Source: Paraburkholderia kirstenboschensis (GTDB taxonomy: Bacteria > Pseudomonadota > Gammaproteobacteria > Burkholderiales > Burkholderiaceae). From it: a stretch of DNA of 64,000 nucleotides. This document shows positions 19,474 to 27,290 of this stretch, in pieces (the first letter of the stretch is position 1; every line of letters starts with the position of its first letter). A model generated the notes under the pieces. The model saw only the letters and a program-made list of their open reading frames with translations, ran no database searches and was not told the origin of the DNA. The position numbers and the translations under genes were made by a program. The stretch spans positions 1 through 64,000 of the forward strand of contig NZ_CAJHCR010000003.1 in the NCBI RefSeq assembly GCF_904848585.1, given 5' to 3'.

Positions 19474-21033
19474 ATGCCCCCACTGTTTCGCCGCTTACTC
19501 CTGCTCTACCACGCACTGCGTTACGGCGCGCGTCTGATCTGGCTTGCCGCGCCGTCCAATCGCAAGCTGCACTGGATGATCGAGCTCGTCGGCCGCGTGC
19601 ATTCGTCGACGCACAGCGCGCGCAGCGTTCACAGCCTGCTGCCCGCGCTCGGCCCCCTTGCCGGCCAGTTCGCGAAGACGCTGGTCGAGCGTCCCGAACT
19701 TGCAGCCTCGACATTGCACGACGCGATCGACGCGATCGATCATATGGAAACGCCGCTGCCGCCGCGTGAATCCGAGGAAGCCTTGACGCGAGCGTTCGGC
19801 CGGCCGCTCGCTACCCTCTTCAGCGCCGTCGACCTGATACCGGTGCGTAGCGGTTTCGCCGAACAGACGCATTTCGCGCGGTTGCTCACGCCGGTCAACG
19901 GTCATCGCGAAGTGGCGATCAAATTGCTGCGGGCCGGCCAGTTGCAACAGATCGGCGACGAGCTTGCGCTGTTGCGCTGGGTCGCGCGCTGGCTGGAGAA
20001 ACTGTCGGGCACCGCGCGCCGCCTGCGGCTGCGGGCGCTGGCCCAAACCTTCGCGGACGAGATCGTGCGCCGCTTCGATCTGCGCGCCGAAGCCGCCAAC
20101 CTGAGCCAGACCGGCCATCATTTCGACGGCGACACGCGCCTCGTCGTACCCAACGTGATCTGGGACCTGTGCACCAGTCACACGCTGACTATGCAGCGCA
20201 TCGACACGCTGCCGGCAACCGACCTGACCGGTCTGCACGCGCATCGGATCAAGCTCGCGCCGCTCGCCGCGCATATTGTGGAAGTGGTGACCGAGCAGGC
20301 ATTCGAACACGGCTTTTTTCACGCGACGCTCGACGCGCGACGGGTTCGCGTAAGCATCGAGCCCGATTCTTTGGGACGACTCGTGCTGGCCGAGTTTTCG
20401 ATCATGTCGAGCCTGTCGACGGACGAGCGCGAGTTCTTCGTTCATGGCGCGACCGCGCTGTTCGAGCAGGACTACGGGCGGCTCGCCGAACTGCACCGCG
20501 ATGCCGGACACGTGCCGCACGACACCCGCCCCGAAATGCTCGAAGCCGAATTGCGCACCCGAGCCGAAGCGCATTTTGCGGCGGCTGTGGATGACCGCTC
20601 GGCCGGGTCGCTCTTCCACCAACTGCTGCACGCGGTGGTTCCGTTCGATGGTGCTGTTTCCGGCCAGCTCGCCACCGCGCAACGCTCGTTCCATCAGGCG
20701 GAGATGCTGGCGCGCGCGCTGCATCCGGGCGCCGATACATGGAACATCGCGCGGCGCGTGCTCGCGGACATCGCGCGGCGCGACGTCGATCATCGCGGCT
20801 GGTTCCAGCGCATTTCACGCGAGCTGCCGCATCTCGCACACATGCTGCCACGCGTGCCGCAACTGGCCGTACGTTATCTGCAGCAGGAACACGACCGCGC
20901 CCGCTCGCCGCGGCACAACGCTCAGCTGCTGGCCGACATCGGCCGCGAATATCGGCGTACGCGTGCGCTGTTGTGGGCGTGCGCTTTGTGCGGCGGCATT
21001 CTTGGCGCAGGCACGATGTTGCTGATGCGTTGA
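19474..21033 (+). CDS. UbiB/ABC1-family protein with degenerate kinase motifs
   Basis: A 519-residue protein with the layout of UbiB (ABC1 atypical kinase-like): the N-lobe lysine is in REVAIKLLRAG (Lys150), the conserved helix FDLRAEAANL follows, and a C-terminal membrane span covers about residues 495-517. Key motifs are altered. The KxGQ motif reads ALGPLAGQFAK, the HADPHPGN loop reads FFHATLDARRV (no Asp, no Asn), and DFG reads EFS at about 307-309. It is therefore likely a pseudokinase or an ATP-binding paralogue, not the ubiquinone enzyme itself. ATG at 19474 is chosen on similarity of the N-terminus. Confidence 0.8.
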   Translation: MPPLFRRLLLLYHALRYGARLIWLAAPSNRKLHWMIELVGRVHSSTHSARSVHSLLPALGPLAGQFAKTLVERPELAASTLHDAIDAIDHMETPLPPRESEEALTRAFGRPLATLFSAVDLIPVRSGFAEQTHFARLLTPVNGHREVAIKLLRAGQLQQIGDELALLRWVARWLEKLSGTARRLRLRALAQTFADEIVRRFDLRAEAANLSQTGHHFDGDTRLVVPNVIWDLCTSHTLTMQRIDTLPATDLTGLHAHRIKLAPLAAHIVEVVTEQAFEHGFFHATLDARRVRVSIEPDSLGRLVLAEFSIMSSLSTDEREFFVHGATALFEQDYGRLAELHRDAGHVPHDTRPEMLEAELRTRAEAHFAAAVDDRSAGSLFHQLLHAVVPFDGAVSGQLATAQRSFHQAEMLARALHPGADTWNIARRVLADIARRDVDHRGWFQRISRELPHLAHMLPRVPQLAVRYLQQEHDRARSPRHNAQLLADIGREYRRTRALLWACALCGGILGAGTMLLMR

Positions 21034-21074
21034 TGGCTGGGCCGTTGGCAGCGCTGACGCACTGGTGGTTTGGC

Positions 21075-21162
21075 GTTGGCGTTGGCGTTGGCGTTGGCGT
21101 TGGCGTTGGCTTGGCTTGGCTTGGCTTGGCTTGGCTTGGCGTTGGCTCGGCGTTGGCTCGGC
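21075..21162. repeat. Short tandem repeats GTTGGC and TTGGC
   Basis: Six exact copies of GTTGGC (21075-21110) are followed by six exact copies of TTGGC (21111-21140), then two copies of GTTGGCTCGGC (21141-21162), and finally degenerate units. The array lies between the convergent UbiB-like and L,D-transpeptidase genes, so length change would not alter either protein. A slippage-prone tract is the simplest reading. Confidence 0.9.
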
Positions 21163-21208
21163 GTTAGCTCAGCGTTGGCTGCGCTGATGCGCCGCGCAAG
21201 GCCGCGCA

Positions 21209-22177
21209 TCAATCCGCCGTGTCTGCCGCCGCCGGCACCCTGGCGCGCGTTCTTGCGTCGGGCGCCGGCGCCCACGCGGGACGGTACTTGCGCGCGGAAT
21301 CCACCACGACGATATAACGCCCCGCCCACGGCATGACCTGCCGATCGCTCTTCAACACCCACAGCGATTTGCCCGAGTCGACGAGCGCCGCATATTCCGC
21401 GTCGAGAATCCCGTAATGATCGAGAAAAGTATTCAGTGATGCAGGGATCCGCACACACCCCTTCGAGTGGCGCACCCCTAGCAGCGGCTCCAGCCGGTCG
21501 GGGTCGGTGGCGTGCATCTGGAATCGCATCTGCGAAATACCGCCCTTGCCCCAGCCGCGCTCCGCCTGCGCCCAGCCCAGATCGAAAATGCGCATGTCAC
21601 GCTTGCCGTAGCCGCGAATATGGTTCTCGTTCTCCGTGCCTTCAGAGCGGAAATCCATGTTGGACGGCGTGTGTTCGAACACTCCGAGCGGCGTGACGAA
21701 GTGGTCGAACTCGCCCGGCCGCCCGGTGGAGACGGGCGACGCGCCGATCATCTGCCAGGCGTCGGCGGGCGCTGCGCGAAAATAGATCAGGAGCGCCTGC
21801 ACGTTCGCATTGCGGTCGACCACCACGACGTATTCTCCCGACAGTTCGCCCAGCGTGTGCTCGCGCAGCGCCGCTTGCAGACGGGAGGCGTAGGCGCGCT
21901 GCTCGGAGGCCGGTACATTGAGCCGGCGTGTGACGTGGCGAGCGAACACATCACGCAACGCAAACGCCCGGCGTGGGTCCACCACGCCGGCCGCATCGGG
22001 CGCCGCGAGGGACGCTGCATCGACGGAAAACGCCGGTTCGCTCGTTGCCGCGGGCGGCTTTGCAGCGAAGGCCGCACAAGCCGATGCGGCGAGCACGACG
22101 CCGCATGCGAGCCTGATAAGCCGGGTAAGCCGGGTAAGCCTGGCAAAGGTGCGGAGCACCCGACCGGGCGCACGCAT
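21209..22177 (-). CDS. YkuD-type L,D-transpeptidase, exported
   Basis: About 322 residues. The C-terminal catalytic region has the YkuD signature HATDPDRLEPLLGVRHSKGCVRI, with the nucleophilic Cys in SKGCVR and the upstream His. L,D-transpeptidases cross-link peptidoglycan or attach proteins to it in the periplasm. From 22177 the N-terminus is strongly basic, with a hydrophobic core (LACGVVLAASACAAFA), a good Sec signal. In-frame starts at 22228 and 22312 would bury this signal behind 17-45 residues. The basic part holds a short repeat (RLTRLTRLIRL) that is also repeated at DNA level. Confidence 0.85.
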   Translation of the reverse strand: MRAPGRVLRTFARLTRLTRLIRLACGVVLAASACAAFAAKPPAATSEPAFSVDAASLAAPDAAGVVDPRRAFALRDVFARHVTRRLNVPASEQRAYASRLQAALREHTLGELSGEYVVVVDRNANVQALLIYFRAAPADAWQMIGASPVSTGRPGEFDHFVTPLGVFEHTPSNMDFRSEGTENENHIRGYGKRDMRIFDLGWAQAERGWGKGGISQMRFQMHATDPDRLEPLLGVRHSKGCVRIPASLNTFLDHYGILDAEYAALVDSGKSLWVLKSDRQVMPWAGRYIVVVDSARKYRPAWAPAPDARTRARVPAAADTAD

Positions 22178-22496
22178 CACGCAATACAACTCACGCGTGG
22201 CGCGCGACAAAGAAAATGCATACGGCATACAGCCGGCTTTGCGCCGCCCGGCGACTCGTGCAAAAGTCGGGCGGTCGAATACAGGCGGGCGAGGCCGCTT
22301 GAGATGGTTCATCGCGGGTTCGCACTGATCTGATTATTATTGGTTGCTCGCAGGTTGCTGCGGCGCTCGGAACGAGGATGTTACTCAGCGCATGGCGATC
22401 TGTCGATGGAGGTTCGCCGGGTCCGCTGCGTGCTCGCCACTGTCGCGCTGAAGTTGTTTCTTTGACATTGCGCCCATGCGCGAGGAGCAGAAGATC

Positions 22497-23357
22497 ATGA
22501 AGCAGACCGATCCGGCCGCTGTTCAAGCGGACATCGCAGCCGAAATGCACGTTACCGCCGAGTTCGACGCCAACGCGGAGATCGAGCGCCGCGTCTCCTT
22601 TCTCGCGAACTATCTGCGTAGCAACGGACTGAAAGCCTACGTTCTGGGCATCAGCGGCGGCATTGATTCGACTACAGCCGGCCGCCTTGCGCAACTGGCT
22701 GTCGAGCGGCTGCGTGCCGCGAACTACGACGCGAGTTTCGTCGCAATACGCTTGCCGCACGGCGAGCAGAAAGATGAAGCCGACGCGCAGCAGGCGCTGG
22801 CTTTCATTCGCGCGGACGAGACCCTGACCGTCGACATAAAGCCCGCCGCCGACGCAATGCTCGCGTCGCTGCATCAAAGCGGCCTGCCGTTCGCGGACGA
22901 GGCGCAGGAAGATTTCGTCCACGGCAATATCAAGGCGCGGCAAAGGATGATCGCGCAGTACGCGGTAGCCAGCACGCGCACGGGCGTCGTGATCGGCACC
23001 GACCACGCGGCCGAGTCGGTAATGGGATTTTTTACGAAGTTCGGCGACGGCGGCGCCGATGTGTTGCCGCTCGCCGGACTCAACAAGCGGCGGGTGCGTG
23101 CGGTCGCGAAAGCGCTGGGCGCCTCCGACGCGCTCGCTTACAAGGTGCCGACCGCAGACCTCGAAGCGTTGCGCCCGCAACGACCCGATGAAGACGCCTA
23201 CGGAGTCCCATACGAGACCATCGACGACTTCCTGGAAGGGAAACCTATGAGCGATGAGGCGCGCAAGATCATCTTGCGTTTTTACGAGGTGACGCGGCAC
23301 AAGCGCGCGTTGCCCTACACGCCGTTCGATTGGCCGGAGGCTGAAAGCGGTGAGTGA
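22497..23357 (+). CDS. nadE: Ammonia-dependent NAD synthetase
   Basis: A 286-residue enzyme that converts nicotinic acid adenine dinucleotide, ATP and ammonia to NAD. The P-loop-like SGGIDSTTAGRLAQLA is at about residues 48-63. Further family motifs are RMIAQYAVAS, VVIGTDHAAE and FTKFGDGGADVLPL. No glutaminase domain is present, so it is the short ammonia-using form. ATG at 22497 with GAGGAG about 9 nt upstream is preferred over 22476. It stands alone, divergent from the transpeptidase. Confidence 0.95.
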   Translation: MKQTDPAAVQADIAAEMHVTAEFDANAEIERRVSFLANYLRSNGLKAYVLGISGGIDSTTAGRLAQLAVERLRAANYDASFVAIRLPHGEQKDEADAQQALAFIRADETLTVDIKPAADAMLASLHQSGLPFADEAQEDFVHGNIKARQRMIAQYAVASTRTGVVIGTDHAAESVMGFFTKFGDGGADVLPLAGLNKRRVRAVAKALGASDALAYKVPTADLEALRPQRPDEDAYGVPYETIDDFLEGKPMSDEARKIILRFYEVTRHKRALPYTPFDWPEAESGE

Positions 23358-23499
23358 GACAGCAGCAGGCGCACAGCAACCACAGCGAACATCGGGTTGG
23401 TCGCGCCGCCGGTTTGAGTCTTTAAACGCCTCTTTCTGCGTCTTGCCCGCAACCTACCCGCACCTTACTTTCGGGTGAGCCCGGAAGAAGGCGCAGCAG

Positions 23500-23769
23500 T
23501 CACTGCGCCGGTGGCGGCGAATCGTCGGTGAAAAGATCGGCGCTCGCCTCGAGCGCCATGCCGCCCAACTGCTTGCCATGAATCTGTCGCGCGATAACCT
23601 CGCCAACATACGGCACCTGCGCGTCGAGTTCGACCGTGGCATACGCGCCGGGCGTCCCAGCGTCGACGACCTCGACGTTGCGGGCGTAGTGCCCCAGCTC
23701 GCGCGTGAGGAATTCGCGCACTTCCTGCTCGCTGCACGACGGCGCGATGTTGCGCACGATCAGGTTCAT
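23500..23769 (-). CDS. Small RRM-type RNA-binding protein
   Basis: An 89-residue protein that is almost only one RNA recognition motif. The first strand (MNLIVRNI) matches RNP2, and GAYATVEL in the third strand stands where RNP1 is, with fewer aromatic residues than canonical RRMs. The C-terminal QIHGKQLGGMALEASAD matches the closing beta-4 region. Bacterial RRM proteins of this size are known in proteobacteria, mostly of unknown target. It starts 5 nt after the stop of a 48-codon gene, which contains its ribosome binding site (GAGGGTAGG), so translation is probably coupled. Confidence 0.75.
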   Translation of the reverse strand: MNLIVRNIAPSCSEQEVREFLTRELGHYARNVEVVDAGTPGAYATVELDAQVPYVGEVIARQIHGKQLGGMALEASADLFTDDSPPPAQ

Positions 23770-23774
23770 GCGGC

Positions 23775-23921
23775 CTACCCTCGGCGGGTACTGCGGTCGG
23801 CGGAATGTACGTGCACGCGGCGCAATGCGGCACGCTGTCTGGCCTGCGCGGCGGCGAGTTCACGGATGAGTGCGGCGCCCGCTGCGCCAAGCGCGGCCAA
23901 TGACAGGTAGAAGGCAATCAT
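23775..23921 (-). CDS. 48-residue single-span membrane micro-protein
   Basis: Starting at ATG 23921, the frame runs 49 codons to TAG at 23775 without interruption. The start has GGAG 6 nt upstream. The product has a hydrophobic N-terminal segment (MIAFYLSLAALGAAGAALI), then a basic Arg/Ala-rich tail (about nine Arg in residues 20-48). It would be a small membrane-anchored basic protein. It ends 5 nt before the RRM gene. No family is recognised. Support comes from the ribosome binding site, uninterrupted frame and tight spacing. Confidence 0.6.
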   Translation of the reverse strand: MIAFYLSLAALGAAGAALIRELAAAQARQRAALRRVHVHSADRSTRRG

Positions 23922-23952
23922 TCGAATCTCCGGTAATTGGGCTGGCCCCGTT

Positions 23953-24162
23953 TCAGATAGCTACTTTGCGGCCATCAATGCGATACGTCACGGCGTCGTA
24001 GCGGGAAACCGCGTTAAAGGCGCCGTCAGTGCACTCTACCTGAACAGCGGGACATTCGCTGAGTAGCCAGGGCGCATGCTCGACTGCGTGGGTGCGCGCC
24101 GGACTACGCGACGAGCCTGTGGGATGCGGACGCGGATCGCAAGAAGCGCACTGCGGCGTCCA
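23953..24162 (-). pseudogene. Possible decayed gene remnant without a start
   Basis: A 69-codon frame ends at TGA 23953 and begins after an in-frame stop just upstream of 24162. The C-terminal half reads like a real protein end (APWLLSECPAVQVECTDG, then YDAVTYRIDGRKVAI) but no ATG, GTG or TTG start lies in it. It may be the remains of a truncated gene or simply chance coding-like sequence. The rest of 23922-24218 shows nothing. Confidence 0.22.
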
Positions 24163-24218
24163 TCACCAGAGTCATCCCGCCGAGGTGCGAAACGAAAACA
24201 TCGCTTACTGCGAGAGGA

Positions 24219-24578
24219 TCAGTCCGCCTGTTGAACGTTAGCCGCGCTCACCCACCAAGCGTTCTTGCCTTGCGGCAGTTCCACCAGGACGGCGGACGGA
24301 TCGTCGACGCCGTCGTCCGCGACTTCGCACACCGTAAGTCCATCGGGTAAATGCTTCACTTCGCCAGCAGACTGAAAGAGCGCGACGCGTTGCGCATTCA
24401 GCGGACGCAGTTGGCGATACACGTCGAAGCTGATGGCTGCAGGCACATCGCCGCGAATTTGCAGCGCGTCGGCTTTGCCGCAATGAACCGGCTCGGCGGC
24501 GAATACGGACGCGCTGCCAGCGGCGCACGCGAAGGTCAGTGCGGCGAGCGTCGCTGCGGCAAAACGTGAATGGATCAT
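24219..24578 (-). CDS. Small exported protein of unknown function
   Basis: A 119-residue protein with a clear Sec signal (MIHSRFAAATLAALTFACAAGSASVFA, cleavage near residue 27). The mature part of about 92 residues has two cysteines (HCGK and TVCEV) that could form one disulphide in the periplasm. ATG at 24578 has GGAGAA about 9 nt upstream. No family is recognised. It stands alone on its strand, with about 200 bp on the upstream side. Confidence 0.75.
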   Translation of the reverse strand: MIHSRFAAATLAALTFACAAGSASVFAAEPVHCGKADALQIRGDVPAAISFDVYRQLRPLNAQRVALFQSAGEVKHLPDGLTVCEVADDGVDDPSAVLVELPQGKNAWWVSAANVQQAD

Positions 24579-24781
24579 GATGATTCTCCAGGAATGAGTT
24601 CAGGTGGCGAGTTCAACGGTATGCGACTCACGCTGGACGAGGCACACCAGACAAGGCAAACCGACAAGGAACTCCAAGCGGCGCACGCTGAAAGAAGACC
24701 CTCTTCAATCTGCACACGAGCGCGGCCGAGTCCATGCGAACGAATCTAGACAGCGACAGGCAGGTTCCAGGGAACGCGGCC

Positions 24782-25420
24782 TCAAGGCTGCGAGCCATGT
24801 CCGGCTGCCCGGCCGCTTTCGGCGCTGGTGGCGACGTCCAACCGGCTGACATCGCACGAGGTCTGGCTGAAGCCCGAATAGACGACCGACCAGTCGCCGA
24901 CGATCGCCGCTTGCGCTTCCGCGAGACTGATCTTGCCCTCGCAGACGCAGCGCTTGAGCATGACCGCCGCGCGCGCCTTGCGGCGCTCGCCCTGGCGGCC
25001 CGCCCACGGCAGCAGACCGAGGTTCGAAGGCGCGTCCGGCGAACCGCCGAGCACCACGGGTACGCGCCTGTCCAGCGCGAAATCGGCGCTGTCGTCGGCG
25101 TCGATGCCGCGCTCGGCGAGCATCCGGTCCTTGTGCGCCATCAGTTCATCGAACGGCGGCGCAACCACGCTCGCATAGCCCGGGCGGCATATCGTTTGGC
25201 CGATCGATTGCTGCGTAACGCGTTTGTCGAGCATGCCCGCCTCCTGCGCATACACGCCGCCGACGCGCAACGCGAGCAGCGCAGTGGCGCCCAGCACTAT
25301 GGCCAACCGCAACGAGCGCGGACGTCGAGACGCGAGCGCGAGCGGATGTGCTCTGAAGATCCTACCTGTGTGGTCGCTGAAATAGCCGCTGCGACGCCTG
25401 TCTGCAATCTCTGCGTTCAT
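24782..25420 (-). CDS. Membrane-anchored or exported protein with a degenerate HNH-like motif
   Basis: About 212 residues from ATG 25420. A hydrophobic segment at roughly residues 38-58 (LRLAIVLGATALLALRVGGVYA) follows a basic N-terminus, acting as an anchor or late signal. The body contains FALDRRVPVVLGGSPDAPSNL, which resembles the xxLDHxIPLxLGGxxxxPxNL core of small HNH-type nuclease-like proteins, but with the His replaced by Arg. Cysteines occur in TICRPG, RCVCEG and TSCDVS. Activity as a nuclease is doubtful. The upstream in-frame extension to 25555 is unlikely. Confidence 0.55.
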   Translation of the reverse strand: MNAEIADRRRSGYFSDHTGRIFRAHPLALASRRPRSLRLAIVLGATALLALRVGGVYAQEAGMLDKRVTQQSIGQTICRPGYASVVAPPFDELMAHKDRMLAERGIDADDSADFALDRRVPVVLGGSPDAPSNLGLLPWAGRQGERRKARAAVMLKRCVCEGKISLAEAQAAIVGDWSVVYSGFSQTSCDVSRLDVATSAESGRAAGHGSQP

Positions 25421-25580
25421 TCGTCGGCGCGCCCGCGGAGGCACGCAATAGTCAATTCGCAAGGTAATTAAAACACATTCGATACGCATGCGAAAAAAAT
25501 GCTTGTCCGGCCGATGCGCGAACATGCGTCGCAACAAACTTCCACGGCGACGCAAAGCCGCCGTGGACGCACCGCCCGGC

Positions 25581-27236
25581 CTATTGCGCCACGCGTGCCT
25601 GCAGCGCCCGAATACGGCTGAGCGCCTCGGTGTTCGCCACCGCCGAATCGTACATTGCCGCGAGATCCGCCTTCAACGCGGTGCGCGAGCCGCCGCCGAG
25701 ATAAATCATGTGACCCGACGGATAAAAGCGCGCCGAAAGGTTCTGACGAACCTGCTGACTAAGCAGCGGCATCTGCTGCAGGTCGAGCACCGTCTGATAG
25801 AACGGCGTGACGAAATCGTAGAAGCCGTTCGCCGACAGCACCTTCAGGTCCGGATTCAGCGCCATGACGGCCGCCAGATCGCCCGCCGTGTAAAGAATCA
25901 CGTTGCCCTTGTCGTCCACGCCCTTCTGCGCACCGGTCGGGTCGATGTGGCCGAAGTCCCAGAACTGGAAGGCCTGATCGTTGAGGTCCGTGAACGCCGA
26001 GTTCGACGTGTATTTCAACTGCTCGTTCAGATAGACGTTCCACATCGTCGTATAGACGCCCGAAACCGCCGTCATGGTCGGATCGTTGCCGCCCGAGTTC
26101 GGGTCGACCTTGCCGGCTATGCCGGTTCCGATCGCGGTGACCCGGCCGTCGTATGCGCCAAGCACGAGACCTTGCGGCTTGAGCAGCGTGGTCAGAAACA
26201 GCGAATTGCCGCGACTGTCGTACGACGCGACATCGAGACTCCACGCAAGCAAGGTCGTCTTGTCGATGCCGGTGTATTCGGCGAGCTTCTCGACCGTCGC
26301 CGAATCGGTGGTTGGGAATTTGCGCAGCGCCGCCAGGTAGTCGGTGCGAGCGAACTGCGCGACTTCCTCGGCGAACGCGCCGAGATCGGTCGGCCGCGGC
26401 GCGATGCCGAGCTTCTTGTGATACCAAGCGTCCGCGGCGGCCGTGGGCAGCGCGCCGACGGGATTGCCCGCCTGCGTGTAATCGAGAATCGACGATTGCA
26501 GCGTAATGCCGTTCAGATCGACACCGCCTTCGTGCAGCCGGTATGCGACGACGCAACTGCGCGCCGTGCCGTACGACTCGCCGAACAGGTACTTTGGCGA
26601 ATTCCAGCGGTTGTTCTTCGTCAGGAAGCGCTTGATGAATTGCGCGATCGAATCCGCGTCCTGATCGACGCCCCAAAAATCGCGGTTCTTCTTCGGCGCG
26701 ATAGCCGCCGAATATCCGGTGCCGACCGGATTGATGAAGATCAGGTCGCTTCTGTCGAGCAGGCTGTCGGGGTTGTCTTCAATCGTGTAGGGCGCGGGCG
26801 GCGTGAAGTCCGGCATCGACGTCTTGATGCGGCGCGGTCCGAACGAGCCGAGCAGCACGAACACCGCGGACGAGCCCGGTCCGCCGTTATAGAAGAAGGT
26901 GAGCGGCCGGGTTTCCTCTTTCTGGTTGTCCTGCGTGAACGCGACGTAGAACATCCGCGCGGCGGGTTCCGAACTGCTCGGGTCCACGATCACGAGATGG
27001 CCTACCGTCGCCGTGTAATTGATCTTCTTGCCGTCGATCGTGACCGAGTGATGCGTGATCGCCGCACTCTCGTCAGTGGCCGTGACCGAGTCGTCAGGCC
27101 CGTTGCCATATGCGACCGGATCAAAGAAGGGCTGATCGCCCGCCTTGTGCTTGCCACCGGCCGCGGGCGGCGTGCCCGAGGTTTGCGAATTGTGCGGCGA
27201 TTGCGGACTAACGGACGTTGACTCTGTGCTTGTCAT
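25581..27236 (-). CDS. S10-family serine carboxypeptidase
   Basis: A 551-residue alpha/beta-hydrolase-fold peptidase. Motifs visible are the oxyanion-region NGGPGSSA, the nucleophile Ser in GESYGTARS, the Asp region SANGFYDFVTP and the His in YPSGHMIYLGG. The family removes C-terminal residues, usually at acid pH. The N-terminus is about 40 polar residues with no Sec signal, unlike most members. It lies 54 bp downstream of an S53 endopeptidase gene on the same strand, suggesting cotranscription and serial endo/exo digestion. Confidence 0.92.
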   Translation of the reverse strand: MTSTESTSVSPQSPHNSQTSGTPPAAGGKHKAGDQPFFDPVAYGNGPDDSVTATDESAAITHHSVTIDGKKINYTATVGHLVIVDPSSSEPAARMFYVAFTQDNQKEETRPLTFFYNGGPGSSAVFVLLGSFGPRRIKTSMPDFTPPAPYTIEDNPDSLLDRSDLIFINPVGTGYSAAIAPKKNRDFWGVDQDADSIAQFIKRFLTKNNRWNSPKYLFGESYGTARSCVVAYRLHEGGVDLNGITLQSSILDYTQAGNPVGALPTAAADAWYHKKLGIAPRPTDLGAFAEEVAQFARTDYLAALRKFPTTDSATVEKLAEYTGIDKTTLLAWSLDVASYDSRGNSLFLTTLLKPQGLVLGAYDGRVTAIGTGIAGKVDPNSGGNDPTMTAVSGVYTTMWNVYLNEQLKYTSNSAFTDLNDQAFQFWDFGHIDPTGAQKGVDDKGNVILYTAGDLAAVMALNPDLKVLSANGFYDFVTPFYQTVLDLQQMPLLSQQVRQNLSARFYPSGHMIYLGGGSRTALKADLAAMYDSAVANTEALSRIRALQARVAQ

Positions 27237-27290
27237 GACGACTCCCTGGGTACGTTCACGTCTTGTGCCGGTGCTGCGGGTTCCTGCTGA

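Noticed and set aside
21075..21162. The tandem repeats as a CRISPR-like array
   Set aside because: There are no unique spacers; the units are 5-6 bp and abut one another, so they are microsatellites.
25488..27221. A 577-codon plus-strand frame opposite the S10 peptidase
   Set aside because: Same reason: no domain, biased composition, and the opposite strand has all catalytic motifs of the peptidase.
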